64,000 bases of DNA from Drosophila persimilis (taxonomy: Eukaryota > Arthropoda > Insecta > Diptera > Drosophilidae), in the NCBI RefSeq assembly GCF_003286085.1, contig NW_020825361.1, forward strand, positions 744,001 through 808,000, read 5' to 3'. The position numbers and the translations under genes are program-made. Shown here one piece after another: positions 1 to 13,610 of this stretch. The notes under the pieces are model-generated. The model did not search any database. It had not been told where the DNA came from and worked only from the letters and a program-made list of their open reading frames with translations. Within the stretch, counting starts at the first letter, position 1. Each line of letters starts with the position of its first letter.

Positions 1-3000
1 GAGTGCATCCAGTGCATTGGCAAGCTGAGTTGCTGGCCCCGTCTCAATCTGATTGATTTAGAATTCCAATTGAGACTGCATGAAATATGTTTGCTTCGTG
101 TCTGGCTTCTGCCTGATGTCGGCTGTGACTCCTTCCTGACCTGACCTGTTTCGCTCCCTGGTCCCCGGCTGTCCTCCGGTCCTCCACATTTATGCATGGG
201 CATATCCTTTTGCGAAATTTGCATTTTCCAACAATTGCAAACGGCAGCAGCAGTAGCAGCAGCAATAGAACGAGGAATAGCAGCAGCAGCAGCAGGACAA
301 CGACAACGACAACGACGACGACGACGACTTATTGGTATTTCATTGATTTATGACACTTGTGAAACAATTTGGAAAATCACAGATTAGCAGCCAAGAGCCA
401 AGAGTCTCGAAGCCGGCACTAATTACACCCTACGGCTCATTGGCCCGGCACCTTTGCTCCGCTCGGGGCTCGGGGCTCGGCTTTGGGGCTCACCTTGGAG
501 ACAGAAAACCTCTTAGTGCATTGCCAGAGGAACGGGAAGATTCTTTGAACTTTGTCATGTAAATGGGTCCAGAGCTGGGAATTAATTGCACACCCCGAGT
601 GGAGTGTACGTGAACCGGTCCTAAGTAGAGGGCACGCTGCCAGTGGAATATTTTACGTAAATACGAAATAAAACTAAATAAATTCCCAGCATTTTATTTG
701 TTGGCTTTTGCCTTGGTGTATGAATGAGTGAGGATGAGTGGTGGGTTGTAGGTGGCGGCTGGCGGCTGGTGGCTGGTGGGTGGGGAGTTCTTCTATCAAT
801 CATGCCTATAAATCAGAGCTTTTTGGAAAAACTCCTAGTTTTATATTCATACTGGTCATATTCTTTGGCTGTTCTTTAGCTTCGGCTATTTCATTACCTT
901 GAATCCACTAAAACTTGATTGAACCATCAATAATCTCAGTCAATAAATAATGTTTAAATTGCATCAATAAGTTTTTGAGTTGTTCCTTTCAATCAATGCC
1001 AAGCATGTACAAGCAAGCATTACGGGCTATTATCATTCAAAATGAGAAACATTTCCATGAGTACTACAACATCAATTACAGCATAATCATCATCATCAAT
1101 AGGTGTAGAGCATCAGCAAGTGTCGGACAGACCGAACAGCCCCAGAATGAATGGAATGGAATGGAATGGCTCCTTCATCATCATCTCCATCGTCCTGAGG
1201 CATTCCCTATCAGAAGTTGAGACCTGCCTCGAGTGCAGTGGAACAATTGAACTTTCCCCTTGCCACATCTTCAGCCCCCTTCCGACCGGGCATCGTCTTT
1301 GCCAACTGCGACTCCAACTGAGATTTATATGTCAGCAAAAAGAGGGACGGGGAGGGCATCCCCTTTGTACGGCTGTACGTGCAGTGATTAGCCTACCAGG
1401 CTACAAACGATTTGTTGCATGTTGTTGCAATTGATTGTTGCAATTTCAATTTTGAATTATGAGGCTGCCTGCCAAAGGGGCCAAGGCACTGCCATAGCCC
1501 ATTGCACATTGCCCACTTGCATTACCATTGCCTTTTGCAGCCTTGCGTCCGTTTCCGTTTGCCACTCTCTCTCTCCCACTCTTTGTGGGAGATGTGTGGG
1601 TGGGTGATGTTTTGCATGTTAAGCCTCAGTTTTCGGGGACTCTGGCTCTATGCAATGTGTTGCAAGTTGCATTGGCAGCGTCATTCAAGTGTTTAGTGAT
1701 TTATTGAATGCCGTTAGAGTTGTTGTTTCTGCTGTTATTGCAGTGGCACTGCCACTGCCATTGTTGCCTTGCATCCAGCATCCAGCATCCTCTGTCTCTC
1801 TGCTGCTTCCCTGTCTCTCTGCTTTTCTGTCTGTGCTCCTCTGAGATTAGCACAATGGCTTTGAGCACTTTTGACAGCCAAGATTTGTTTATGCCCGGCC
1901 AGACTCTGCCTCTGCCCGTTCCAGGAGTCTGAGAGATGTCCTTATCTTGCGGCATGTCTGGGGTGGGGGATGGCCAGGGGTCTGAGGTCTGGGGTCCGTG
2001 ATTCATGTCTTTGCATATTGGTAACAAATTTGTGGTAATTGATTTGAAATTGATTAATTAAGTCTCCCCCTTTCTGTCTGTCTGTCTCTGTGCATGTGCG
2101 TATGCGACTGTGGCTCTTTAAACGTTTGCAGAAGCAGCCTCAGCCTCAGATCATGTCTGTGGGGAGGAGAGGAGGAGCAGACCTCCAAAGCCCGACATTT
2201 AACCATCAAGCGTCAAACCCATCAACCGCATGCAGCAGCCACAAATGGCGGCATCGTCGTCAGCCTGCCACATTCTGTAGCTCCTGCTGCCACTCTGCTC
2301 TCTATGTATGTGTGTGTGTGTGTGTGTTTGCCACCAAGTGTGTGTTGGAGTGCGGCTCAGTGTGTGTGTGTGTTAGACCGGCTTGTTTGAACGCTATCGA
2401 CACGATTTTGACATATTGAATAACAGTAAAATGTTGCCAACAGCCAGACAACATGACAGACGTCTGGCTCCAGGACCAGAGCTCCTGCCTGTGCTAACGC
2501 CCCTGCTCCTTTTCCTGGGTTGTGGCTCCTCTGGCGCGCATGTTTGTGGCTGGCATTTTGGCAGCCAGCTGCCAAATGGTGCATATGGGCCACAGGCCAC
2601 ACACAACGAGGCAGAGGCACCCGTCGCCCGGAACCAGTCATAGCCAAAAATATGCCAGAATCCCTTCCCTTCTCTTTCCTCTGACTCTATGTTTGAGTGT
2701 GTTGACATATGGCCTCTGCCCTGGCGGGCTACAGGGTGTTAACATACATCAAATATTGACAGTTTGCTTAGATCACACTCTGCTCCCGCACTCCTGCACT
2801 CCAGGCACCAGACTCCAGACTCCAGACCCCAGGTCCTGGCCCTCGTCCTCACTGTGGGCCTGCAATCAATCCCTGCACCACAAGAGTGTTTGGTTCTCGC
2901 AGCGTGGCTGTGTGCGTGAGGCGCAAAACTGTTGCATACCGAAGGGCGCTGCAAGGCATTGTCTGCTCGGCAGCGGATTGATCGAAAGATATGGAAAATA

Positions 3001-3060
3001 TAGCAGATATAGAGCTGTTCTCTACTCAGTCCGTCCCGTCCGAGTACTTTGACTAATGCC
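1..3060. other. gene-free, simple-repeat-rich DNA
   Basis: No credible exon seen. The stretch holds a CAG/ACG triplet tract at about 244-329, a GT tract at about 2306-2328, and many short pyrimidine-rich and CTG-like runs. ORFs of 60-176 codons occur on both strands but overlap one another and follow the repeats. It could be intron or intergenic sequence of a gene outside the window. Confidence 0.6.
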
Positions 3061-6000
3061 CTTGTTATACCTCGCTCCTCATGGGTTACACAGGGTACAT
3101 CGTAAACGGGAAAATACTTGTAGATGGAAGAGCTTTCAACCTTAAAGAGTTTGAGACATATTTTTTTGTGATCAGCATTAATTGAATCCCTTCGAGCTTA
3201 AGACCAGAAAAACCCATGGATGCGTTCTATGTCCTATGATATTCCCAATTTAAAAGGTACGAAACATTCATTTAACTACTTATTGTGTTCCTAAACTATA
3301 TATATAACGAAACCTGACATAAAAAAAACAAAAATGTTTCCATTAATATTTAAAATTGTTTTGTCTTATACATACATACTCGTATACCAAAATAAATTAG
3401 GATTTAACAAATGTTTAGTATTAAAGATCAATGTACAATGTCTGAATATTAGAAGATTATAATACCCTAATGACTAATACCCAAAATATAAGTAAATCTT
3501 ATAGCACTAGGATAAATAAACAAATACATTTAATTCTCGGATTCACTACGTTTCTTGGTGTTTTTTATAGACATCATTGTCGCTGTATTTCGGTTTTCTC
3601 TGTTTCCTCTTCATTTAGGGTTCCCTTGCGGAAATAAATCTGCGCCTTAGAGTTTTGTGGTTATGATTTATCAATGCTTTTAACTGCAGCCAATTGGGGT
3701 GTTGCAGGGACAGTGGTGGAGAGTTGAAAATTTGCATAAGATGCTGCTTCCTCTTCCAGCAAATGGAAAATGTCAATCGAGGCTGCAGTCGAACGGCGGA
3801 AGGAGCCCCCTGTCATGATTAATGGCTGTGATTTTTTCATATTATCCGCCGAGTCTGAAATTGTAATTTAATTTAGAGGCAGCCCAGCCCATTCGCCCAT
3901 TCGCCCACTCTACTGCCTCCGCCAAGGGCTCTATGCAAATGAGCAGCTTTGTGTTTTAAGCCAGGACTAAGTGCGAGAGGGGTCCCAGGGCCCTGGGCCC
4001 AGAGACAATTGTCAATTGCATATCCTTTTCGCATTAATATTTCATTAACAACATTTGGCGGAAGTTTGATCTTCTGCATCAATGGTTTGTAAAATTGACT
4101 TGCTTCAAAAACAGCAACAACAAGGCAACAAAGTTTGAACTCTGTTGCCATCACCCCATCGACACACCCACAACAACCACAAGGACAGCAAGTGGAGAGG
4201 AAGGCCAACCTTGGATGCTCTTGCGGGTACGTCGTACACACATATATGAGATGTCCTTCGATTTCGATAAGCTTTGTCTTAGTTATATACATAGTTGTAA
4301 TATTTTAAAATCAAGCCTGTTTTTTGTCCCTTTGGACCACGAATTCCAATGCTCTTGCTGTACGGGCTCTGCACCACTTCCCTCTCTGTTTTTTAAGCGT
4401 CTAATATAGTTCATAATACTCTCGGAAAGGGTATTAAAACAAGGACAATGTTGCCTTATTAGATTAATTTCATTTGAGTTTTATTTTTTGTGGCCGGTAC
4501 TCGGTTCTCGGCTCTCAGCTCTCGGCGTAATCATCCTGTTGATTCAAAACAACGTCGGGTGCTCGCCCCCTGCACCATTTTCATTCCCCCTCTTACCATC
4601 CCTGCCACCACCTCTGTCGAGTTATGCAAATTTTTCCTTTTCCATCTATTCCCGTTCTGTGCTGTTTTTGGTTTTTTTTTTTTTTTTGCCAACCCTCAGA
4701 CAGCTCTACTTTCAATTTGGCTCCGCGCTGCTCTGCTGTAATTTTCATTATTTATATTTTTTCCATTTTACTGATTATGATTTAAAGCCGCGTCCTTGGT
4801 TCCATCCACTCCCATTCCTCCTTCCTCCCCATCGCACTGATTGCCGCGTATCAATTTCGCCAGCAGTTTGCCAATTTTTCAAAAAAACTCTGCCGCTCCG
4901 CTCCACAATTTTAAATAAGCCATTAACCGCAGTGGCAGAACAGGCTACGGGCCCGCCAGTCGCCAGTCGCCAGTTGCCAGTCGCGGGTCGCGGATCGAAG
5001 TTGGGGGTCGCCGATGTTCAATATATCACAAGAAATTTAAAGAGGCCACATTTGAGGCGAGGGCGGTTCGAAGGACTCGAGTAAGATATATGTAGAAAGA
5101 GGGAACGAACCACTGGAAGAGCGAAGGAAACATCTGTTTTTTGTTTATTTAGCAGAAGATTCAAAAAATAAAAATATAAAAATAGCGCGTTTAATAACTA
5201 GCGAGTAAATCATCAATATGGCAATATCTACACTTTTTTCCTTCCACACTCTACTCCTTCGTACTTCTAATACGACCCTCGCACGGGGCCAGCCCGGTTG
5301 GCAACATGACTGATATTTGCATGATGCCCGCTAACTACGCCTGTCAAGTGGGATTTTGTGCGATTTTTCTTGTAAGCGAGCGCGACCCCCGTATTGAACA
5401 TTGCCCAATGCGCACCCCAGACCCAGACCCAGACCCAGGCCCAGGGCCAGGCCTGTCCTCCGTCCTTCTCCTCCGCGGCCTTGGTGGGGTGGTGTCTTAG
5501 GTGAATGGGTGGATGGGTGGTGGTGCGGCGGCATGCATGCCGAAAATTGCGTTGTTTTGCGTGTAACCGCGCGTGGTAATCAAACACGCAGTGTGGCTCG
5601 CGATCCGCCTGTTGGCAGGCGGAATCGGGGAGGCTGTGGGGGAGAATTTGCGTGGGGAAGTGGGGGGAAGTTCTGTGGGTGAGCCTTCGGCTTTAGCCTT
5701 GGCTTTGGCGTGCCGTCGTCAATGTCGCTGCTTTGGTTTTCCTCATCTCATCTCATCTCTTCTTTATTTTTTTGTGTTTTTGTAGCGAAAAAATACCCTT
5801 GAATTGAGGCATGGGGCATGGAGCATGGCGGTTGCTGGGCTAAGCGGAGTCTGAGCACACCAAGGAAAATATTTCGTTAGATATAAAAACATTTTCCGTG
5901 CCCTTGCCTTGGCGTTTCTTGTATTTAATCCATGGCCAGGGTATCCACACGTCGGTGCCGTGACCTGCTCTGTTCTGCTCTGCTCTGCCCTCTGCAGTGG

Positions 6001-9000
6001 CATATGCCGCAGGCTGCCCTTGCTCGCTTATGCTTGGGGTTGGAGGCTGATGATGAGGCCCTCGCGCTTTTCGCGACTGTTCGCAAATATGTTGCCAATT
6101 CGGCGGCGCATTGACGTTTGCCGTTTGCCTTTTGTTTGGCGTCTCCGTCTTCATCCGTGGGCATCAGATTCAGCTTCAGATCCACCATTATCCACCTTCC
6201 CCCCTTCGTCGTCGTCAACAGCTCAACTTAAGTTGCTAACGAGCTGCTGCACGGCTTTTGCCATTGGCGGCTGCCGCAACATTAATAAAAATAAAAGGAA
6301 GTAGAATGGAAAAAATTTTCAATTTTTTTTCCTTTGCACTTCATATGCTCTGGGCCTTTCACGTGGAGGGAGGGGGAGGGCTGCTATGCTTCATTTTTTG
6401 TGTGTAATTTTTCAAATATTGTTCAATTTGCAAACGCGCGTTTAACGATGTGTGCGTAATTTAAGTGGTGCTGAAATGACGGTGTGGTGGTGGTAGAAGG
6501 TGGTGCGGAGGCGCCTTTTGAGGTTTCACTTTGATGCTGTCCCACACCTCCGAAAAAGTGGGCATTGGGCGCATATTGTGCAATCGTTTGTGCCATCAAT
6601 GGAATATGATTTCATTAATTTGATTCAACATTTTAATTGTATTGATGCCGGGGCTTAAAATCTCAAAGCACTGAACGAGAGTGTCAAATAATAATTTCAC
6701 AAACAAACGAACACAAAGTCGTCGGAATCGTAGCATTAATTGCAGTAAATCATTTCATTTGATGGAAATATCCAAAATTGCATTGTGCATTATATGCTCA
6801 GCGATCTGTAGTAACCATTTAAGCCATCTAATAGAATAAGGCTCATCAATCATTCAGACTTCTCGGAGAGAAATGGGGAAAATTAGGAGCATCTCCTGAT
6901 GTAATAGGAGCAAGTATGTGTACAATGTACATATGCATATCCCTTTTCTAACGATTTGGTTCCCCAGGAGGCACCTCCTAAATATCTTTATTGTCTTTAA
7001 ATATATTTCAATCATACAACACCTTTTTTTCTATATTAAATTTGTAATCCTAGTGCTATGTAATAGGTATGTAGATGTTCGGTTTATTTTTGTTGTCACC
7101 CACTCTTTTCCCATACCTCCGATATTTGGCGTCCCTGAACTGTATTCTCCTTTGTAATCCCTTTATCTGGACAAACTTCTGTCACAATAGAGCACTCCTC
7201 GTTTGTAAGTAGCTTGGTCATCGTCGACCTTCAATCGTGGTCAAAGCCTAGTACTGCTGCTGTCCCCTTAGCTTTCTCTTAGCTTCTCTGGAATTCATCT
7301 GCAGTTCCGTTTGGTAACCACTTAAATAGTTTTTCCATTTTTAAATCTTATCATGTAATTACCGCCAGTTGGCTTCCAGAGACACATCCTCTGCCACCAC
7401 GACTGCGACCACGTCCGTGATTTGTTCAACCGGCCATCGCACATGACTCCTCCGCCTCTTCCTCCTGAGGACAACCACCCGCTGACCAGGGAGATGCAAA
7501 TGCAGATGAAGATGGTGGAGATGGTGAGATGGGGGCGTGGCCAGACCGGGACGGACCCGACCAGAAGTGTCCACCATTCTGCTGCTGCTGGGCTGCTGTT
7601 GGGACCAACTGCTGGGCATTGCGTGTATTACAATAATTTTTAATTACCGGCGTAAACGTAATTATGAATTTTTATTTCGCATTTGCTCTCTGTTTCTGCG
7701 TCTAAAAATTCCCTCCCCCCTTTCCTCACGCTCTTTTTTTCGCGAGTTTTTCTTCTCCCTTTTTTGCGGGGGTTTTTCTTTTCGTTTTTTCGCAGTATAT
7801 ATTTTTTTTGTGGTTCTGCCTGGTGCTGATCCGGTCCATGATATGCACAAAGGTTTCAAATGTGGAAATTTGCGGGGATGTGCAGCGGCTAGAAGTGGCA
7901 GGGGTAGGGGTAACGGTAGGGATAGAGGAATGCGTGGCAGGGATACCAGATTTTAGCTTTTCTTAGAAATGCAAAAGGAGGAAAAGGGCGAGGCACGGAA
8001 GGCGATGTCACAATCACAAGGCGCGACCGGTTGCACGCAATTATCACAAGTGACGTGGAGCGGATATGCTGGCCGCCCCACCCATTGCCACCGTTGCCAC
8101 CGTTGCCACCTCCTCAAAGCGTACTCGGCCCGGCCCCGCACTTCATCAAGGGTCCACGGCAGCGAATAAAACAATAAGTGCTGCATGCTTTCAGGCGCCA
8201 CTGCGCCAAATGCTGCTGCACGGCAGCCAAATGGCAGGGGCGGGATGCCGGGGATGCCGGCGATGCCGGGGCCTCCCGCAAAGGGGGTGGGTGAGGTTTT
8301 GGGGCACGGCCTGAGATTTTTATGGTTGCCCGCAGCGTCGAGCGCCTCATTACTGGTGGACGAAGACTGGTGGCAGGACCTGCCTGGCAGGAGGAGGAAA
8401 ACCGAGTTGGTCGTCAGCTCATCAGCCTTAACCCTTTTCCGCCAGCGTTCTTCACATCTCTCGCCCACGACTGCCTGTTCCCCTCTTTCTCTCCCTCTCT
8501 CTCTCTTTCTTTCACTCTGGCATTCTCTTTCCCACTCTCTGCCTTGATTTTTTTTGTGTTGTAGTTTAAGCTGATGCTGACGCTGGCGCTGCCGCGTTGC
8601 ATTTTTAGCTTCTTCATTGCGCTTAAGGACTTTTGACTTTTGTTTTATTAGTTGTGACCTGCGCCACCCCAAGCCACCACACCCCCACTCACTGCTTAAC
8701 GAGAACCCCTCGAAGCTGTGGGTGGGGACAGGAGATGGGGCAGGGGCAGGGGCAGGGGCAGGGGTAGCGGCTGGCGCAGGGGCACTGTCGCGGACTTCTT
8801 ACTTATCCAACTCATTTTTTTGTTTTTGTGCCCAGTGTGTGTATTTTTTTGCTCCCTTTCTCTGGTGCTATGTCTCTGTCTCTGTCAGTGTCTCTGTCCC
8901 TGTCTACTGTAGTATTTCTCATATTTTTAATTTCTGCACTTTGTCCCTATTTATCCTGGCGTTGGCAGTTTTTAATTTCTCTGCTTTTCCGGTGCAAAGT

Positions 9001-9085
9001 TAATGAATAATTGTGCGCACTTTTGCGGCAAACGGAGACGGCGACAGCGTTAGCGACATTCTTCTCGCTTACTCTCTCCCTGCTC

Positions 9086-9088
<3 letters not shown>

Positions 9089-9127
<39 letters not shown>
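9089..9127. repeat. (TG)16 dinucleotide tract followed by AG
   Basis: Sixteen uninterrupted TG units are followed directly by AGAGAGA. On the minus strand this makes a long stop-free CA-type frame, so ORFs over it are artefacts. Confidence 0.95.
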
Positions 9128-12100
9128 AGGCAGATAGTGCCAGATAGAAAGAGAGAGATAGAGAGAGATGGAGATAGAGTGGCGCTCTGAATGGTGCAAA
9201 GTGTGATTGCATCCGGCGCCTTAATGAGTTCTTGATTTAATTCTTTTTTAGCTGCCTTTCGTTTCGGTTTCTTCTTCGTCTTCTTCTCCTTCTCCACCTC
9301 CTCCATCTGCCCCATTCAAACTCCCCAATCCCCTTCATTCCCCATGAACTGACGTTGATTTCTTGCCATTTGCAGCGTCCAGAACCGATGTCGCCTTTCA
9401 GTGTCACTGTGCCTGGGACGTTGGTTGAAGCGGAGCGGAGCGGGAGAGTGCAGAATGGAGAACAGAGGACAGATAGTGGAGAGTGGAGACCGGAGAGAGA
9501 GAGAGAGACGTCAACTGAGAGAGTAGGAAAAGTGCAGCGAAACGGAAACGGAAATAAGCTAGCAACCAAAATGGAGTGTAGTGCACAGCAGAGAGAGAGA
9601 GGGAGAGACCGAGTCAAGCCCCCGCCTCTTGACTGATAGAGTCCAAAATGAGAGGTTGGAAGAGAGCTGTAGAATTCCGAAAAAAGGAACCAAGAAATGA
9701 GCTCAAAATAGGGTTACGAATGGTCAGAGGAGAGCTTTTCTCGGGGGTGAACTCTAGCTAGAGCCTTTAAGGGAAAGATCTTTTGAAGAAATTTGGAAAA
9801 ATAACAGAATGGGGAGATGCCCTATGTGTATGGAAATTAATACGATCAATGGAAACGTAAGAAAGGAAAAGAAGAGTAAAGAAAATTACAGCAAAGGATT
9901 GGAAATTTTAAAAAGGAATAGTTTATGAAGTTTATAAAGCCCTTTATAAAGTCTTTTTAATATAAAAAGAGGATATAAAAATAGCTTGACAGAGAACAGA
10001 GAATGGAGGAGAAGGCAGCCTGGAGGAGAGTGGAGGAGTGCCGCAGGATAGAAGCCAAAAAGGGCTGACTCTTAACCTTCCTCTGGGCAAAGCAAATCCT
10101 TCAACCTCATCGACACTAATTTGCCTACAATGGAGTACTATCCAACAGTACTCTCAAGAGTCGCGAGCCTCCCATTCCTTTTAAAGTCACAGATTCTTCA
10201 CTGGGCTTCTCTTCTCCTTCTCTCCGATGGATGGCAAAAGTGCGTGACCAAAACAGAACAACAAAGGCAGGACAATGGCCAAGCGACAGGCGACAAAGGA
10301 CACAAAAAGGCAAACTCAAAGGCAACAAACGACACAAAACGCAACAACAACGCAACGGAATCAAACTGAAGTGCCAAAACGACACTGAATGGAAATACCC
10401 CACGAGGATACCCCAACGGTATGGGCACGGCCAGGAAAGGAAAGACTCTGCCACTAAGCCCCGGCCAGCTGCAAAAGGGACAGCCGTCGTCCTCGCTGGC
10501 AAAGCCAATGCGTAATCAAAGAGTCCACCAGAAGGACAGAAGGCAGGAGAGAGAACCAGAACCAGAACCAAAACCAGAACCAGTACCCACAATCCAGACG
10601 ACGCCACATCGTCGTAGTCGTCGTAGTAGTCGTAGCAGTCGTAGCAGTCGTCGTCGTCGTCTTAGGTGGATCAGCATCTGCATCAGCATCAGCATCAGGA
10701 GCAGCAACCAGTAGCAGGAGAAGGAGCTGCAGCCAGGAGCTAGATCTGGAGCCTGCATGAGTCCGTCCGCTCGTCTGCCGTCGGCCTGTCAGACACAATG
10801 AGCATCATTGTGTTTTAAGTGCGTTTGTTGTCCGGGACCGGCTCTGCCATCCCCTTCCACATACCAACATCCCGAGCCGGGTTCGGTTGTTTATTTATTC
10901 TTTTTCTTTGCCATCTACATTTTTGGCATTGGTTGGCCATGTACTTCCGTTTCCCCCCCACAGTCAGTCAGTCAGTCAGCCAGCCAGCCAGACAGCCAGC
11001 CGGCATCTCTCCTTTTTTTGGGTTCTGCAAAAGAAAGTGGCCAGCCACCAGGCAGACACTTTACTTTTGCCATTGTCTCCGTGTCGTCCTCTGGCTCTGT
11101 GCTCCCCCCGTTCACCGATTGCCAAATGAAAAGCGTTTTCAAATTAATTGATTAAAGTCCATTACAAGTTGCTCCGAAATGACAGTGGCAATTGTATGAG
11201 AAATGATTGCAAAGGACTCGGAGGACTCGGACATCGGAGATGGCAAATGGGATTGGGCAGAGCCATGAGTAGGGCTGATGCTGGGGCTGGGGCTGATGCT
11301 GGGGCTGGGGCTGGACATTTGGACATTGTCCGGTGAGGTGATCCACTAAGGGAAGAGGGAAGCAGCACAGGATTACACATATGGCAAGGCTCATTGATTC
11401 TGTGGACATTAAAGAGGGTCAGGTAAAGAGGCTAAAAAGGGACAGTACAGTGGCTGCTTCTAATGGCGATCGTAATTGGGATTGCTTAGGATGTACAAGA
11501 AGAGAAACGAGCTAGAATTGCAGAAAATAACTGAATATCTTCAGAGAGTTTAGATTCCTACCATCCGGAGATGGAACCTTTAGAAATATTCGAGCTTAAG
11601 AGTTTCGATTCAGAAATATATTAATAAGGCAATTATTGCTCAAAAGAGCTAATAAGCTTAAGGCTGTATAAGCTTGTATATACCCTGAAGAGATATAATA
11701 GATGAAAATGTTCTGAAAGTGACTGCAATTTTTAATGAACATGTTCTATTATCTACAATTGTACTATTATTTTTTGGAAACGTTTATGTACTTTGTCTTC
11801 AATAAACGAGCCAAAATTGGCATAGAATCCTCTTTGAGACCCAGTCAATCACATGAAGAATCCATTTGGAATTTCCTCACTTGAGCAAAACCAAATCGGA
11901 GCCTAGACTGTGGCATTTGCCGAGCCACTTACAACACCTTGGCCTGGCCAAAGTCCCGGCAAAAGCCAGGTAAAGAGCCAAACGGCAGAGTTCGGGGGCT
12001 GCATCTTCAAGTAGTTTCGCCCCAAACGGAAGAAGGAACCGAAAGAGGTTGGGCCGTTGAATTTTATTTATGTACGGTTGGCCAACGGAATGCTCAGGCA

Positions 12101-12488
12101 ATTTCTCAAAAGCCAACGAAACTCGTTGAGCGACTGTCAAGCAGTGTCCTGGCAGGAAGTGGAAGTGGCACTGGATGTGGCTGTGGCCGTCTTGGGGGAG
12201 GAACTTGGGACTGCACGCTGAACAAATCAAACTTGTAAATTAGCAATACTCATTGACAAATATTTCATTCAGCCGGGCAGTTTCTCAGCCTGCCATCTGC
12301 CTGGTCCTCGCTGTGTCCTGGCCCTCGGTCTGGCTCTACTTTCTGGTTATCATTGCCTGGGCCTTTGTCTCCCCTCCTCTGGCGCAGCTATGCAATATTT
12401 CAAACACGAACTTTGCGCGCCAAAGATTAATTAACTTATGTCAAAGTAATTTTCAACGTTCGTTAAGGCGACACGAGCCAGGCAGCCT

Positions 12489-12528
12489 GGGAGCCGGGGA
12501 GCCAGGGAGCCAGGGAGCCAGAGAGCCA
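12489..12528. repeat. short tandem repeat, GGGAGCCAG-like units
   Basis: Four to five imperfect copies of a 9-10 bp GGGAGCC(A/G)-type unit in tandem. It is one of many such minisatellite-like runs in the window. Confidence 0.7.
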
Positions 12529-13430
12529 AGGGGCCCAGGAAGGAGAGACACGGATCCACGACCAAACGGCCAAGCCAAGCGAAATTGATTGTCAGTCATT
12601 CAAAGACATTTTTTCCTATTTGGGCCACGGTATACGGCTGCTGCTGGCAAGGCTCAAAGATATTGGCTTTTAATGGGGGTTGGCCCTGCCCCTGCCCGCC
12701 TTGTGGCTTACTGAAGGTCAGACTGTGGGCAGGGGAGATGGGTCCGAAGATGGGGCGCGGCCCGAATATTGTTAGTTAGTTGGGGAGTCCTGGCCGGCAG
12801 ACACAGTCAATAAGTAAATAAATGAATGTAATTACAAGCTAAATAAACACCAATGCGATTAATGGCTCAGTCTCAGGCTCTGGCTCTGGCTCTGGAGTTG
12901 GCCCTGTCTCTGGCTCCTTCCCCTCCATCTTCATGTGAGGGAAAAGAAATAAAATTTGTCACTCGGTCGCTTTAACTTCTGGCTTCTGGCCTCTGACTGG
13001 CTTTAAGATCCTTCTTCGTTGCTTCAAAGGCATTTCTCGTGCAGCTGGCAACACTTTTTGTACACAGTGAACAGAGCCGTCAGTCCCCAAAAAAAGAAGA
13101 AAAAAAATAAAAGAAAAGGAGAATGGACAAATATGCTAAGAAGTCGCGGCCGCAGCCTTAGCATAAAGTAGAAATTTACACATTCTTAGCGAAATAAATA
13201 CGGGCACAAAGCCGAAAAAAGCTGCCACCAAAAGCATGCAGATCTCCTCCGCGCGAATGTGAAAAAATCCCCCACACCCCCACATAAATGGGCGAGATGA
13301 AGTAAGCAACTTGAGTGAAAATTCTTATAATTTTTCCACACACAAACACACACACACACACACAAAAAGTAACTCTGGCCGGGGTCCTGTCCTGGGAGAG
13401 GGCTTTTCCCCTAGCCATACCCATCTTTTC

Positions 13431-13610
13431 GTGTACCTTGCAGAGGGTACAACGATTATGAGAAGAGTTTTGGAACACCACGAGTTCATTATATGATTAT
13501 ATGACATAGCTTCTGCATAAAATCAAAATATCAACAATCTCTATTTGGTTCTTCCAGGGTACCCGAGCATTCGGATCCCTCGTCTAGCCTTTTTTTCGAG
13601 TCGTTTTTTT
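13431..13610. mobile_element. possible relic of an obscura-group dispersed repeat
   Basis: It begins with a small inverted repeat (GTACC ... GGGTAC around 13432-13450). It ends with a run resembling AGGGTACCCGAGC ... TCTAGCC followed by T-rich sequence (13557-13600). From memory, those ends resemble common dispersed repeats of obscura-group flies, here with most of the interior lost. There is no coding capacity. The call rests on end resemblance only. Confidence 0.3.

Larger units (their letters stand above)
3061..13430. other. gene-free, simple-repeat-rich DNA
   Basis: No supported gene. AT-rich unique DNA at 3100-3600 and 6600-7350 alternates with pyrimidine tracts (4560-4900, 7690-7810, 8460-8560), purine tracts (9420-9620) and hexamer-type runs (5410-5450, 8737-8766, 10552-10590). 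A short ORF at 11735-11884 (+, 49 codons, aromatic-rich start) was seen, but nothing beyond chance supports it. Confidence 0.55.

Noticed and set aside
3661..3840. 59-codon ORF starting MKKSQPLIMTGG on the minus strand
   Set aside because: Looks protein-like but has no partner exon. The DNA has ATGCAAAT and TAAT-type motifs, so a non-coding enhancer is equally likely.
7953..8672. 239-codon ORF on the minus strand
   Set aside because: It is Arg/Glu/Lys-rich because it runs over CT-rich tracts (8460-8560). No domain, no splice support and several overlapping frames.
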